Assembly: GCF_003343245.1 (NCBI RefSeq)
Contig: NZ_CP024901.1
Location: forward strand, 4,030,001 to 4,094,000
DNA from: Photorhabdus laumondii subsp. laumondii
GTDB taxonomy: Bacteria > Pseudomonadota > Gammaproteobacteria > Enterobacterales > Enterobacteriaceae
Direction of reading: 5' to 3'
Length of the DNA: 64,000 nucleotides
Shown: one piece after another, positions 17,250 to 27,222 of the stretch
Numbering within the stretch: the first letter of the stretch is position 1
Layout: each line of letters opens with the position of its first letter
Notes under the pieces: model-generated
Database searches by the model: none
What the model saw: the letters and a program-made list of their open reading frames with translations, nothing else
What the model was told of the DNA's origin: nothing
Made by a program: the position numbers and the translations under genes

Positions 17250-18676
17250 TAATTATTTCCCTTTAAATTCAGCAAATATTCAGAGGTAATTTCGGTCTCA
17301 AATGTCAGCCGTTCCAGTGGTGGTGGCGGTGTGTACTTATAACTGAGTAACAGATGACCTGATGCCAGCTCCGTTTCTTCGTTATGGGTCGGATCAAACC
17401 AGCATTTGAATCCCAACAAAGCGCCATCAGCAATCAATTTACGACCATAGGCATTCACAGATTCTGTCAGGGCATCTATCAGCGCTGGCGTGATCGGCAT
17501 ATCGATATATTGCTGACTGAAGTAACGCAGGGATTCATTAATCACGTCGCCCGTTCTGCGCACGTTCTCGAAGTTACGCATGTGTGTCACAGTTGGCCAC
17601 GCGGCGGTACGGTTGCCCCATAAGCGCAAACCAGAGCCATAATTATTGAACACTGTAGTAATCCCTTGTTCATTGAGCTGGTTCACTTCACTTTGTGGAT
17701 CGTCAATTATGGCGGATAGCTGGCGCTCAATACCTGTGATCCCCATAATTTCTTGATTGGAGGATGACCACCAAAAACCTTTGTCTGCATCAATCTTGGC
17801 ACGCAGCCCTGCTGCACGAGATGACAAGGGTTCCAGGCGCTCGCTATTGCTTTCCGCATCATAGACTTTGACGTGTGGGTAACACAGCCGGACACGATCA
17901 GAACTGGTATTAAAATTGATTGTGCCAGACGGGCCGCGGCCACTGATAGCCTGAACAAAAGTGGTGCCTATCGGGGCATCAATATAGGTCATGGCACCCA
18001 ATTTAGTTGCAAGGGCAATCAGTTCTGTTGTCACACTTAACTGGGTACAGTAGACAGGAGCCAGCAAAATCTTGGCAAAGAACCCATACAGGTTATAAGT
18101 ATCATTCAGTAACTTCATACCTGTACGGTTACCCGCTGCACTGATGCTGCCAATAATGTCAGCAGGCGTCACTAATGTAGGATCGGCAAAGTCATAGCTG
18201 GCAATCACGGTTGCGCCCGCAGCAATGTTTTTACCGATATTCTTGAGGCTGCCTGTTTGAGCATCCAAAGAATAATCTTGCCCTTCTACATAAGGGGCAC
18301 TACCAGAGGTGGATTTTAGTAAGACATTACTGACCACGGGATTAGCCAGTTTCGCTGTTCCTGTGGTTTTATCAAAGCTAATGCTTTCACTGGCAACATT
18401 AGCTTTATGCACCTCAGGATCAAGAACGTTAATAACCAGCACAGTTCCCGCCCCATGATCATAAATAGCATCCAGTGCTTGTGGGATGGTAAAACCATTC
18501 ATTTGAGTACCAAATTGAGCGGCATCTTTTTCTGACAGACAAAGTGTCACTGCATTTACTGGCCCTATCGGTGCAGTACCAATTAAGCCGATCACGGCGG
18601 ATTTCACTGTCTTGACAGGACGCGAGCCTTTTTCGATTTCGATAGTTTCGACGCCATGCAAATAATTAGCGGCCAT
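17249..18676 (-). CDS. FI: Contractile tail sheath protein FI
   Basis: A 475-residue gpFI homologue: YLHGVETIEIEKGSRPV at the N terminus, then GLIGTAPIGPVNAVTLCLS, and a C-terminal WFDPTHNEETELASGHLLLSYKYTPPPPLERL motif that is near-diagnostic. It forms the sheath that contracts to drive the tube through the cell envelope. Confidence 0.95.
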   Translation of the reverse strand: MAANYLHGVETIEIEKGSRPVKTVKSAVIGLIGTAPIGPVNAVTLCLSEKDAAQFGTQMNGFTIPQALDAIYDHGAGTVLVINVLDPEVHKANVASESISFDKTTGTAKLANPVVSNVLLKSTSGSAPYVEGQDYSLDAQTGSLKNIGKNIAAGATVIASYDFADPTLVTPADIIGSISAAGNRTGMKLLNDTYNLYGFFAKILLAPVYCTQLSVTTELIALATKLGAMTYIDAPIGTTFVQAISGRGPSGTINFNTSSDRVRLCYPHVKVYDAESNSERLEPLSSRAAGLRAKIDADKGFWWSSSNQEIMGITGIERQLSAIIDDPQSEVNQLNEQGITTVFNNYGSGLRLWGNRTAAWPTVTHMRNFENVRRTGDVINESLRYFSQQYIDMPITPALIDALTESVNAYGRKLIADGALLGFKCWFDPTHNEETELASGHLLLSYKYTPPPPLERLTFETEITSEYLLNLKGNN

Positions 18677-18878
18677 CAGTGGCCTCCTCAGGCTTTTCTT
18701 TTTTCTTCAGGGGATTTTTTTGCTGTTCTGACAGTGGATGAAGATATCTCAGCGCGATCAATGTTTTCACATAATCATGCTGCTCTGGTAAATCAACAGT
18801 TTTTTCTGACCAGAGCAAAACTTCAGTGCCATCAGCTAAAGTGACGCCGCTTGCTGGGCCTGTATAGAGGTATTTCAT
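18666..18878 (-). CDS. DUF2635 family protein (Mu gp38-like)
   Basis: A 70-residue protein with SGVTLADGTEVLLWSEKTVDLPEQHDYVKTLIALRYL, the DUF2635 pattern, and a basic tail. It overlaps both neighbours and lies just upstream of the sheath, the same place as Mu gp38. Role unknown; probably tail assembly. Confidence 0.85.
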   Translation of the reverse strand: MKYLYTGPASGVTLADGTEVLLWSEKTVDLPEQHDYVKTLIALRYLHPLSEQQKNPLKKKEKPEEATDGR

Positions 18879-19342
18879 TGTTCAGTTCCCTCATAATTGA
18901 TTTGGGCTAACGGCGAACCATTCGGTAACTCACAGTCTTCGATAAATACACTTTCAGTCGCAAAATCCAGCGTGTATTGCCACAAACCAGCTATCTCACC
19001 GAGAAATGTATCCCGTACCAGCCAACATTTTCGTTGGCAGTTCGGTGGTTGGAATCCGCCGAGAACCCGGCGTACATCATCTAATGTGGCAACGGCACCG
19101 TGACGTCCATTAAGCTGACGAAAAACTATGGTGGCATTGAGCATGACAGTTTGTGTCTGCAATACCGCCCCAACATCTTCAGGCTTGTCGAAGCGAGAAC
19201 CGGGATAGCTGATTAAAATGGCTCCCACCGGATGGTTCAGCCTGAATTCAGTTGGCCTTTCAGGGAAATACTCCACCTGTAAGCCAGGTAGTTTTTCTCT
19301 TAGCCTCATGATAATGGCATCAATGATCGGCGAAACATCCAT
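18875..19342 (-). CDS. Mu gp37-like protein
   Basis: A 155-residue protein in the Gp37 position with IIDAIIMRLREKLPGLQVEYFPE and VGAILISYPGSRFDKPED. It is probably a tail-completion or head-tail connector protein. It starts directly at the end of the gp36-like gene. Confidence 0.85.
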   Translation of the reverse strand: MDVSPIIDAIIMRLREKLPGLQVEYFPERPTEFRLNHPVGAILISYPGSRFDKPEDVGAVLQTQTVMLNATIVFRQLNGRHGAVATLDDVRRVLGGFQPPNCQRKCWLVRDTFLGEIAGLWQYTLDFATESVFIEDCELPNGSPLAQINYEGTEQ

Positions 19343-19779
19343 CAGTATTTCTCCAACATTCCTTTACTCCCTCCAAAGGTGGGACGACGCGCCCGAACAC
19401 GAAACTCCCCCGGTTCAGGGGCATCTTTTCCTGTGGAAAGCAGGCCCAGTGTTAGTTTGGCATCTCGGATGTCAGCCAGTTGGCGCAAAACAATTTTGTA
19501 ATCATCTATCACGGCTTCAGGAATAGAACCCTCTGGACGGCGGGCATACAGCCGATAGCGTGTTAACGTAATGGCGGCATCACGTAATACCGTGGGAACT
19601 TCCGCCAGAGGCAGGATATAACGCCCACGTAAATGGGCATCGATGAGTTCATCGGCATAGCGGATGGCACTGTTAACCACAGGCTCATTGATCGTCTGAG
19701 CATTAGGTTCTTCGTTAGACAGCCATATCAATGATTGCGTTGGTATCTGCTCTTGCAAATCTTTCAGTGAGCAATACAT
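19342..19779 (-). CDS. Mu gp36-like protein (DUF1320)
   Basis: The ATG at 19779 gives MYCSLKDLQEQIPTQSLIWLSN, the normal DUF1320 start, and 145 residues. VVNSAIRYADELIDAHLRGRYILPL is the core motif. The family is a head-tail connector. Longer in-frame starts back to 19863 would run into the capsid-cement gene. Confidence 0.88.
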   Translation of the reverse strand: MYCSLKDLQEQIPTQSLIWLSNEEPNAQTINEPVVNSAIRYADELIDAHLRGRYILPLAEVPTVLRDAAITLTRYRLYARRPEGSIPEAVIDDYKIVLRQLADIRDAKLTLGLLSTGKDAPEPGEFRVRARRPTFGGSKGMLEKY

Positions 19780-19780
19780 G

Positions 19781-20131
19781 TCATATGCCACGTAAGATGC
19801 GAATGATATTACCTGCCGCTGTGGCATCATCCAGCGCAAACCCGACAGATGTTCCGGCAGCATTTTCAGCCGAACTCAGTGGTACCACACAGGCATCCTT
19901 ATCCGACTGTACGACTTGCCCACGGGTTATTGGCCCACCAGCTTCAACAGCAATAATGCCCAATACATTAACAGGAACGACATCTCCAGCCTTCGCATCC
20001 ACCTCTGCTATACCAAGTGCAACGGCTCCAGCCTGACACGGTGCATTATCAGTACTAACTAAACGATGCTGGATGATGTTCGCACTGGCGATAATTGTTG
20101 TCGTCAATACGGATTGTTGTGTTACTGCCAT
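19781..20131 (-). CDS. Capsid cement/decoration protein (DUF2190)
   Basis: A 116-residue beta-rich protein with QAGAVALGIAEVDAKAGDVVPV and ITRGQVVQSDKDACVVPL, typical of DUF2190 decoration proteins that stabilise the capsid. It lies between the major capsid protein and the connector genes. Confidence 0.85.
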   Translation of the reverse strand: MAVTQQSVLTTTIIASANIIQHRLVSTDNAPCQAGAVALGIAEVDAKAGDVVPVNVLGIIAVEAGGPITRGQVVQSDKDACVVPLSSAENAAGTSVGFALDDATAAGNIIRILRGI

Positions 20132-20144
20132 GATGATGTCTCCC

Positions 20145-21080
20145 TTACTTCACAATATTGGTAATCAGATAGCCGGCATCACCGCCAACAACCGCAACTT
20201 TATAAATATCGGTATAACGACAGTAATTGACCTTACCGCCCACACCTTCATATTTATCCGCTACAGGCATTCCTTTGCGGCGGAACGTATAGCCAAAGGA
20301 GGGTTCATGCTCATCAGCACTTTCTGCTCCTGCCTGCGGAGGTGATACGTAATGCAACATCAAATTATCAGCCCAGATATCAACGGGATTTTCTTTAATG
20401 CTTGGAGTAGAAACAGGTTCACCAACGACAACGTTTTGGATTTGGAAAAGGTCTTTGAGTATTTCTATTGTGATACGTTTACGTTCGTTGGCTCCAATAG
20501 CTGCCTGAATTTCAGGATGAAATTTTAACAGTGACATCACGCTAGCCCCCATTGTCATGAGGTTTGGACGTACACCAATGGTAGTACGAACAGCATCAAC
20601 TCCAGCTTCAATGACTTTGATTGGATTACCTTTGCCACCAGCCCAACGTTCATTAGCTGTCAGACTCTTCACCGAGTCACTAAGATAAACTTCAGGGTCT
20701 TGTGCCAATCGAGCTGCATACAGTTCGCGCTTGAGGTTCACACCATTGGTGGAACGACGGATTGCCTTTGCTTCTTCATTAAATAAGGATTCTGATTTCT
20801 CACGATAATCAACAGGTGCAGCTAGATCATGTTCGTTGAGCACAATATCTAACGAAGAGCCTTTCTCACGGATCAAAACGTTACTGTTGGCACCAACGGC
20901 ACGCGTGGTGTCATATTCCACAAAAGCACTTTTGCCAAATGTCGGCACACTAGCACCTTCTTTCTCCATTTCGACGACGGGGAAAAGATGTTCGCCGATG
21001 AATGCCGCATTTTTATAACCACGAGCAACACTGGTTAGCACAGGATCAACAATACGTTTGCCTTTCAAATAATCAGACAT
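20145..21080 (-). CDS. Major capsid protein
   Basis: A 311-residue HK97-fold capsid protein of the Mu/BcepMu class: VARGYKNAAFIGEHLFPVVEMEKEGASVPTFGKSAFVEY at the N terminus and RPNLMTMGASVMSLLKFHPEIQAAIG in the middle. The preceding protease/scaffold gene supports the call. It assembles into the icosahedral head. Confidence 0.9.
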   Translation of the reverse strand: MSDYLKGKRIVDPVLTSVARGYKNAAFIGEHLFPVVEMEKEGASVPTFGKSAFVEYDTTRAVGANSNVLIREKGSSLDIVLNEHDLAAPVDYREKSESLFNEEAKAIRRSTNGVNLKRELYAARLAQDPEVYLSDSVKSLTANERWAGGKGNPIKVIEAGVDAVRTTIGVRPNLMTMGASVMSLLKFHPEIQAAIGANERKRITIEILKDLFQIQNVVVGEPVSTPSIKENPVDIWADNLMLHYVSPPQAGAESADEHEPSFGYTFRRKGMPVADKYEGVGGKVNYCRYTDIYKVAVVGGDAGYLITNIVK

Positions 21081-21111
21081 TTATTTCTCCTCAATAATTA
21101 CGTCCCTAGTG

Positions 21112-22206
21112 TTACAGGCAGCGGGTAACGGCTACGTCGTAACTGATGCCTTCTTTCTTCACCAGAGCGACGGCTTTTTGATGCAACGCCAGACGTTCAG
21201 GATCTGCATCAGAAAACTCAGCAATATCTGATGATGTGTTTTGGTCTACCCGGTCTTTTGTTGCATGTTCACCAAAATCAATAACAGGCTGGACAGAACT
21301 CAGCAGATCTTTAAACGCAGTAGCCAATGGTTTTTTCACATCACCTTCAGCAAACTCGACAGGGGAATCTCCTTGGGTTACAGCGTCCAGCAAGGCGATC
21401 ACGATAGATTGAGCAGCTGGCGCCAATTTGCCGTCTGTGATCAGCTTTTCGGCAAATGCCACGTTTCCGGCATGTTGCTCAGTTTGTTTGCGCTTTGCGT
21501 CGGCAGCATCACGGGCAGTAAGCTGTTCTTTCAGGCGAGTGTTTTCATCTTTGAGCGCCTTTTTTTCTTCATTTGTCACGATGTTTTCCTCATGTTGATG
21601 TGTGTTATTGGGTTCATGAAAGGCAGGAGCAGGCTGAGTCGTGCTATAAGCTTCTTCACGTAATGAATCTACCTGCCAAGAAGGAAGCGCTTTGTCTGCT
21701 TCGTCCATACCGAATTTACTAATCAAAAATTCTCGCAAACGCCCCCAAAGTGAAGCGTTGGTGATATCACTCCAATCAGAGAACTCGACGACACCATATT
21801 CTTGTTCACTGAATTCAACCTGTCTCAATCCTTTAATGGCGGGTGGCTTCGCCCCCAAAAAGCCGACATGACGCAAATAGAGCACGCCGGGTTTAGGGTT
21901 GTTTGGGGAATCAGGTAAATAGAAAGAAGCAGAAATTTTTTTATAGCGGCCTGCATCGACCAATTCAGCGAACTGAACATCAACCTGTTGAGGCTCCGCA
22001 ATCAAGTCATCACCGGAAGATGTCAGCGATTTAACCCAACCATAGGCGGGCAAATTGTCTTTTGGATGCCCAATCACAATCGGTGCTTCATGCAACGATG
22101 AGTCATAAGCCTTTGCACAAGCTTGCAAATCTGCGGGGCTGAACGGCAATTGTTTGCCATTCATATCGGTATGTGTACCGGATTTGAAAATGTGAAGTGA
22201 CTTCAT
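21112..22206 (-). CDS. Mu gpI-like prohead protease/scaffold
   Basis: A 364-residue protein: an N-terminal protease domain with HIFKSGTHTDMNGKQLPFSPADLQACAKAYD, EAPIVIGHPKDNLPAYGWV and SASFYLPDSPNNPKPG, then a coiled-coil scaffold (EEKKALKDENTRLKEQLTARD) in the C-terminal half. In Mu the gene makes both protease I and scaffold Z from an internal start. The ATG near residue 210 (codon start about 21580) could serve the same purpose here. Confidence 0.9.
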   Translation of the reverse strand: MKSLHIFKSGTHTDMNGKQLPFSPADLQACAKAYDSSLHEAPIVIGHPKDNLPAYGWVKSLTSSGDDLIAEPQQVDVQFAELVDAGRYKKISASFYLPDSPNNPKPGVLYLRHVGFLGAKPPAIKGLRQVEFSEQEYGVVEFSDWSDITNASLWGRLREFLISKFGMDEADKALPSWQVDSLREEAYSTTQPAPAFHEPNNTHQHEENIVTNEEKKALKDENTRLKEQLTARDAADAKRKQTEQHAGNVAFAEKLITDGKLAPAAQSIVIALLDAVTQGDSPVEFAEGDVKKPLATAFKDLLSSVQPVIDFGEHATKDRVDQNTSSDIAEFSDADPERLALHQKAVALVKKEGISYDVAVTRCL

Positions 22207-22410
22207 TTTACTGCCTCTATTACGTTAATAGAGACAGTTTCACTACAATCAGAAAAAACGACTTTTAATCTGCTTTAGAAAAGGATTGGGGAAGGAAATA
22301 GAAAAGTGGAGAACTGCATGCAATTAGATACCGAAAATTTGAGTCTGTAAACGCTTTATAAAGTTTTTTGCGGATGACAATGATAAATCACCCGCATAGG
22401 GAAGCACAGT

Positions 22411-22860
22411 TTAACGATGCGCCGCTGATTCAAGATGTCGTTGAATGGTACTTAATACGGCTCTTACTGCTTCTGGTGATAATTCGCCTTGTTCTGTTAC
22501 GGGCAGATAAGGCCGGGCTGGTAACAATACAGATTGATCGCGGCCAGTTTTACCTCCCAATTGATGAATACGCCCGTAGACTAAGTTTGTACCGACAATT
22601 GCCGTGTGAGCATCATATCGGGTACTGACTGAACGCATCAAACGAGCAGTTTTTTGCAGTGTCTGACCACCACGTTCTTTTGCCGCCACTGAGGGTATCC
22701 ATGCCGGGCGTCCTTCGGCTTCAAAGTTAAAAGCGGTTTCTGCTGACAATGTTCCAGCAATTTTACGCATGGCAAGTGTCAGATCATTAGTAGCCAATTC
22801 TAATGCCCGCAGTCCACGTCTTAGGTCTCCATCATTAATGGTGATAGTGATATTACTCAT
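22411..22860 (-). CDS. Mu gpG-like virion morphogenesis protein
   Basis: A 149-residue protein from ATG 22860, overlapping F by 8 bp. TITINDGDLRRGLRALELATNDLTLAMRKIAGTL and RPAWIPSVAAKERGGQTLQKT belong to the phage virion morphogenesis (gpG) family, which is involved in tail completion. Confidence 0.88.
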   Translation of the reverse strand: MSNITITINDGDLRRGLRALELATNDLTLAMRKIAGTLSAETAFNFEAEGRPAWIPSVAAKERGGQTLQKTARLMRSVSTRYDAHTAIVGTNLVYGRIHQLGGKTGRDQSVLLPARPYLPVTEQGELSPEAVRAVLSTIQRHLESAAHR

Positions 22861-23683
22861 TCTGTCTTCCCAGTTCGCGACGGGCCAGTCCAGATAGCTC
22901 CCCATGATATCTGGCCAAATCGGGACGATATGCTGCCCCCGGCGAATATGACCAACCTACATCAGTCGCTACTTTTGTTATGCCGGTATTGAATGTAGCA
23001 ACAGGCTGCATCTCACCTGTTTTTTGTGAAACCAATTTCAACTCCCAGCCCATTGCTTTACCTGAATGCATAACTTTCACCCCTCTGGCACGAACATCAT
23101 CATGACTGAGGGCAATCACACTGCAACGGCAACGCCAACCATTGGGAGGATAGAAGGCTTGCCAAAAAGGGTCGTCAGAGCGAAATACCAAACCATGCAA
23201 TGCGAGATGGCTCTTGCGTGTATGGTTATCGTTGATCCCTGTATACATCCAGTACGGTCGGTCATCAATATTTTCCATTTGTTCGGCCCAACGGCCTGCA
23301 CTGTACAGCACCGACATGTTGGTACGAAAGATAGTCTCAAGGTGCCACGGGCTACCTTGCTGAACAGTGACACGTTCCCCTGTAACGGGGTCATCGGTTT
23401 CTTTCGTTCCCCACCACCCCTTACGTCTTAATGTTGGCTCCAGCTCCTGACGAAACCAACGATCAGTCTTGCCTTCATCCAGTGCCTGCTGTAGCGCCTG
23501 GCGAATATCTTCCAGAATATCCAGACGCGTGACTTTCGCCACCGTGAATGCACGGGCATGAGTCTCTTGCCAAAGTTCTTCCCAATCCCACGTTATCTTG
23601 TAGCCCTTAGATTGCAGATAACCAATGGCTCGCTTGGGAGGTAATGTCATGCAATACGCCAGTTCAGGCGTGGTTATGCTCAT
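22853..23683 (-). CDS. Mu gpF-like head morphogenesis protein
   Basis: A 276-residue minor head protein. The C-terminal Mu-F domain has YWMYTGINDNHTRKSHLALHG, FYPPNGWRCRCSVIALSHDD and a conserved Cys pair. The start at 23683 (MSITTPELAY) is chosen because 23710 lacks a site; it overlaps the portal gene by 20 bp. Confidence 0.9.
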   Translation of the reverse strand: MSITTPELAYCMTLPPKRAIGYLQSKGYKITWDWEELWQETHARAFTVAKVTRLDILEDIRQALQQALDEGKTDRWFRQELEPTLRRKGWWGTKETDDPVTGERVTVQQGSPWHLETIFRTNMSVLYSAGRWAEQMENIDDRPYWMYTGINDNHTRKSHLALHGLVFRSDDPFWQAFYPPNGWRCRCSVIALSHDDVRARGVKVMHSGKAMGWELKLVSQKTGEMQPVATFNTGITKVATDVGWSYSPGAAYRPDLARYHGELSGLARRELGRQNE

Positions 23684-25157
23684 GCAAGCGCCCCCAGATG
23701 TTAGACACAAACAAAACCCGTGCTAACTGCTCTTGCAAACCCTCTGCGTCCATGTGTGGATAAAGCTCGGCTAACTCTCCTGTTAGATCGCTGGGATTAA
23801 CACCGTTTTGAACACGATAGAACAAAGGAAGCAGCAGAGATTCCAATGATTCATTCAATGATCCTTCATTCATCAAAATATCCAGTGCTTCATCTAAGGT
23901 GTCTTGTGCTGCTAAATCTGCGTGAACAGCTTCAGAGAACGCCAGTGGGAGTGGTGGAATAGGCGTGGTTGACAAGGTTGTTTCATCAATATCCCCATCC
24001 TGCAATTGATATTCGCGTTTCCAGTATTGCGGAGTAAATCTGACACCAGCCTGACTCAACTTAACATCACGATTAGCCTGTGTTTCATCTACCGATTGCT
24101 GTTCCCAAAGACGATAGACCGGACATTCAACGTTACCGAAGTTCAGTTCTACAACCCAGCGTATAGTCTGATTAATGGCGCTGGTGATAACGTCAGCATC
24201 AGCATCACGAATATCATCCGTTACCTCCAATCCCGCTTGTGCAGAGGCTTTATTGCTGTTTGCTTCGGTTGTTTGGTTTTGTCCCAGTAACGCAATAGAG
24301 ATCTCACTGCGAGCAACGGTAATTAAGTTCTGGTAAATATCACTGCTGTCTGATTTACCTGCTGCCTCTTTAATCTCAACGGAGGAATCATCAGGAATGG
24401 CGGCAACTGCATCATCAATCATCGCTTCCATCGAATCCAATAACAGATCAATTTCACTTTGTGGCGTACCTCGTGGATGTTTTCCAATCACCCACGGTGA
24501 ACCATACTTCTCAGCAAAGCGTACCCAAAACTTCATGCCGCCTTTCTTAAAGGTGACGGGCCAGAAGCACATGGATAAATCTGGAAATCCATAAGGGTTG
24601 TCATAAGTAGCATCTTGACGTGGTGTTACAAATTTATAGAGAGGAACCCGTTCTCCTTCTACGCCTGCATCACGGGCACGAAAACGCAGTTGGTTATCAC
24701 GGTCATAGTGGAACCAGTCAGGCGGTTTGCTAACAATATCCGTCACTGACCATGATTGATTCTGGTTCCACATCAATTCACAAGGCTGATAGCCGTATAG
24801 AACAGCGTCATGCATTTCGCCAATGATACGTGACATATCCAAGTCCGCGAGCATGTCACGGATAAAGTTAAAGACTCGCACAGGGGCATTACTACGTTCT
24901 ACACCACGCTCCAGTGCTTTCACTCCGGCCTTGCGGCGGCGAATACATCCACCAACTAAAGGATCAGTACGTAATTCACGATAGACACGAATATCCCGCC
25001 CTTGGGCTTTGAGAATAGTATCAGGGTTAGGTAGATATGTGCCCAGACTGTAGAAGTCAATGGAACGGCTACGCGATGCAATTTGTTCAGTGAATGACTG
25101 CTTTGATTCGGAAAAGTTAATAAATTCTGTTGGTGAAACCCAGATACCACGAGCCAT
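23664..25157 (-). CDS. Portal protein (Mu gp29-like, DUF935)
   Basis: A 497-residue portal: GIWVSPTEFINFSESKQS at the N terminus, then RELRTDPLVGGCIRRRKAGVKALE, and MKFWVRFAEKYGSPWVIGKHPRG in the middle, all typical of DUF935. It forms the dodecameric DNA gate at one capsid vertex. Confidence 0.93.
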   Translation of the reverse strand: MARGIWVSPTEFINFSESKQSFTEQIASRSRSIDFYSLGTYLPNPDTILKAQGRDIRVYRELRTDPLVGGCIRRRKAGVKALERGVERSNAPVRVFNFIRDMLADLDMSRIIGEMHDAVLYGYQPCELMWNQNQSWSVTDIVSKPPDWFHYDRDNQLRFRARDAGVEGERVPLYKFVTPRQDATYDNPYGFPDLSMCFWPVTFKKGGMKFWVRFAEKYGSPWVIGKHPRGTPQSEIDLLLDSMEAMIDDAVAAIPDDSSVEIKEAAGKSDSSDIYQNLITVARSEISIALLGQNQTTEANSNKASAQAGLEVTDDIRDADADVITSAINQTIRWVVELNFGNVECPVYRLWEQQSVDETQANRDVKLSQAGVRFTPQYWKREYQLQDGDIDETTLSTTPIPPLPLAFSEAVHADLAAQDTLDEALDILMNEGSLNESLESLLLPLFYRVQNGVNPSDLTGELAELYPHMDAEGLQEQLARVLFVSNIWGRLHEHNHA

Positions 25158-26680
25158 TAGTATCCCTCCAGCATACGTGCAGACTGACGGCGTCGGCGGG
25201 AATTTGCCTTCACCGGACCTTTGTTAATTTCACGGCTGGCGAAGTACGCTAGGGCAAGGGCTATCGCTGCATCACCGTGGCGCTTGCCACCGTCCGCTTT
25301 TGCTTTTGAGCGCTGATCAGGTACACGGGGAACACCGTTAATGACCTGTACTGCTCTCAGGTCATCCAAAGTGTCTTCATCCTTTGGTAGAGCCTCCAGA
25401 TTGCCGTCTTCCAGCGCAGCCTTCACCGGGGGCATATTGTCACGGTACCAACCTTCGGTGAGCATGACTTGCTGCACACGGCTGACGCCATATTTTTGCA
25501 CGGCATATTCGGCCAGATAAGCACCGTTACCACGGGCATCAAAGGCTGCACCCAGCAGATTAGGAAGTCCATCCATTAGATACCAAGTGATTTGCTCCTG
25601 TTGTTTAAATGGCACGTTGCGCAGCTCCAGCACAAACGGCACTCTGCGTACCAGATTTTTTTGTTGCAGCAATGGATAATCCACGGACAAATCACCACTG
25701 CGGCCAAAATCGCGTCCCAGAAACGAACGAGCATCAGAAGGCAATGCATCTAACAACGGTTTCAGATTGGCTTTTAGCCACTCTTCGGTATCTGTGCGGC
25801 GTATTTCATCGGATTTAAGCTCATATCCTTTCGGGCAAGTCAGTCGCAGCAGTGGCGTATCGGGAGACATCCGAGATTCAATCAGAGCGCGGGACAACCA
25901 TGCTCCACCACCATTAGCAGGAATACAGTCCAATTCTTCTGATGCTCCAGCTCCGTAGAACTTGTACACCGACATCATCCACTGTTGTTCAACCTCTTGT
26001 GACCATTCACGTCCGGTACGTAAGCAGACACGGTGAAATAGTCCTTCAGCCACAGCTTCCTTAAAGGTAATACGGTGGATAACGCCGTCCCTGCGTCCTG
26101 CCCGGATATCGTTCAGCAACTCATTAAACAAGTTGCTATCCCCGTTATGGGTGGAGATCACTCGCACTTTACCGCCCCAGATAAGCATGGCTAGCGCCGC
26201 TTTCAGTAATTCATCGAGCTGTTCGTGGAAAGCAGCTTCATCAATGACAATGATCCCCTGACGGCCACGCAAGTTAGACGGACGGCTAGAAAGCGCCACT
26301 ACACGGAATCCAGAATCTGGAAATTTGATAGTGAAAGTTTTGATGTGCTTATCATCTTCGTCTTCTTCCCAGAACCCTTCTTCAATTTCACTGGCTGCAT
26401 AGTTGAAAGCACGAGCCCACATTGCACAGGCTTGAATATATTCAATGGTCATATCTTGGTTATAGGCGATGTAATACACATTCATGCCACCCGCAGCGGC
26501 AGAAGATGCGGCGATGAGTACATTATCTGACGCTTCAGCCCAAGTAATTCCCGTTCGACGACTCTTCTCATTGACTTTAAAAGAAGACGAGTCGGCCACC
26601 CATCGTTGCTGGTATGGCAATAAGACGACAGGTGCTGCTATTGAGGAAGTATCTGGTAGAACAGGTGCAAGCTGACTCAT
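25157..26680 (-). CDS. Terminase large subunit (Mu gp28-like)
   Basis: A 507-residue terminase. The ATPase region has a modified Walker A around KSRRTGITWAEA in the N-terminal part (EKSRRTGIT), Walker B at GIIVIDEAAFHEQ, and a nuclease domain with FLGRDFGRSGDLSV and the late AFDARGNGAYLAEYA. It packages phage DNA headfully from integrated copies. Confidence 0.93.
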   Translation of the reverse strand: MSQLAPVLPDTSSIAAPVVLLPYQQRWVADSSSFKVNEKSRRTGITWAEASDNVLIAASSAAAGGMNVYYIAYNQDMTIEYIQACAMWARAFNYAASEIEEGFWEEDEDDKHIKTFTIKFPDSGFRVVALSSRPSNLRGRQGIIVIDEAAFHEQLDELLKAALAMLIWGGKVRVISTHNGDSNLFNELLNDIRAGRRDGVIHRITFKEAVAEGLFHRVCLRTGREWSQEVEQQWMMSVYKFYGAGASEELDCIPANGGGAWLSRALIESRMSPDTPLLRLTCPKGYELKSDEIRRTDTEEWLKANLKPLLDALPSDARSFLGRDFGRSGDLSVDYPLLQQKNLVRRVPFVLELRNVPFKQQEQITWYLMDGLPNLLGAAFDARGNGAYLAEYAVQKYGVSRVQQVMLTEGWYRDNMPPVKAALEDGNLEALPKDEDTLDDLRAVQVINGVPRVPDQRSKAKADGGKRHGDAAIALALAYFASREINKGPVKANSRRRRQSARMLEGY

Positions 26681-27222
26681 GTCGCAATTCCCAATATTTC
26701 CCGACGTAATGCAGCAACTGCTTCGGCAGATAATCCACCTTTGCGTGCAATTTTCTCTGCATTACTTGCAGCAGCTTCAGTTCGTGCCCGGACTTCAGAT
26801 TGGAATTTTTTCAGATTCACGCTAGCACGAGAAAGTGTAGCTACGTTTTTTGCCACCGTTGAAAGCAGTGTGACGCGCTCTTTTGGCGCAATCTCTCCGT
26901 TTTCAGCTTCCTGAAGTTGAATAATACTTTCAAAAAGTTCAGTCTGAATTAAAGCAATCACAGCCTCAGAACGTGCATCTTGATCATCCACGGCACCTTC
27001 TGTGAGCATCCGAGCTGCTTCTGTTGCTGCCCGTATTGCACCGTATCGCTTTTCTATTTTTTGTCCATAACGGTGAATAGCAGACTTACTGATTACATAA
27101 CCTTGATCACGCAGCAAGGTTTCGAGTTCCTGGTATCCACTAAATCCTGATTCAGTCAAAGCCCGTTCCAACCAACGCCGAACGTCTTCAGGGAGTTTAT
27201 CAATAGTGCTTCGACGCGCCAT
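26677..27222 (-). CDS. Mu gp27-like terminase small subunit (DUF3486)
   Basis: A 181-residue protein beginning MARRSTIDKLPEDVRRWLERAL, then SGYQELETLLRDQGYVISKSAIHRYGQ, a DUF3486 DNA-binding N terminus with a helical C terminus. It presents pac DNA to the large subunit. Confidence 0.9.
   Translation of the reverse strand: MARRSTIDKLPEDVRRWLERALTESGFSGYQELETLLRDQGYVISKSAIHRYGQKIEKRYGAIRAATEAARMLTEGAVDDQDARSEAVIALIQTELFESIIQLQEAENGEIAPKERVTLLSTVAKNVATLSRASVNLKKFQSEVRARTEAAASNAEKIARKGGLSAEAVAALRREILGIAT

Noticed and set aside
13276..26675. Many plus-strand frames opposite the late genes
   Set aside because: Antisense to well-supported structural genes, with no binding sites or domain features.
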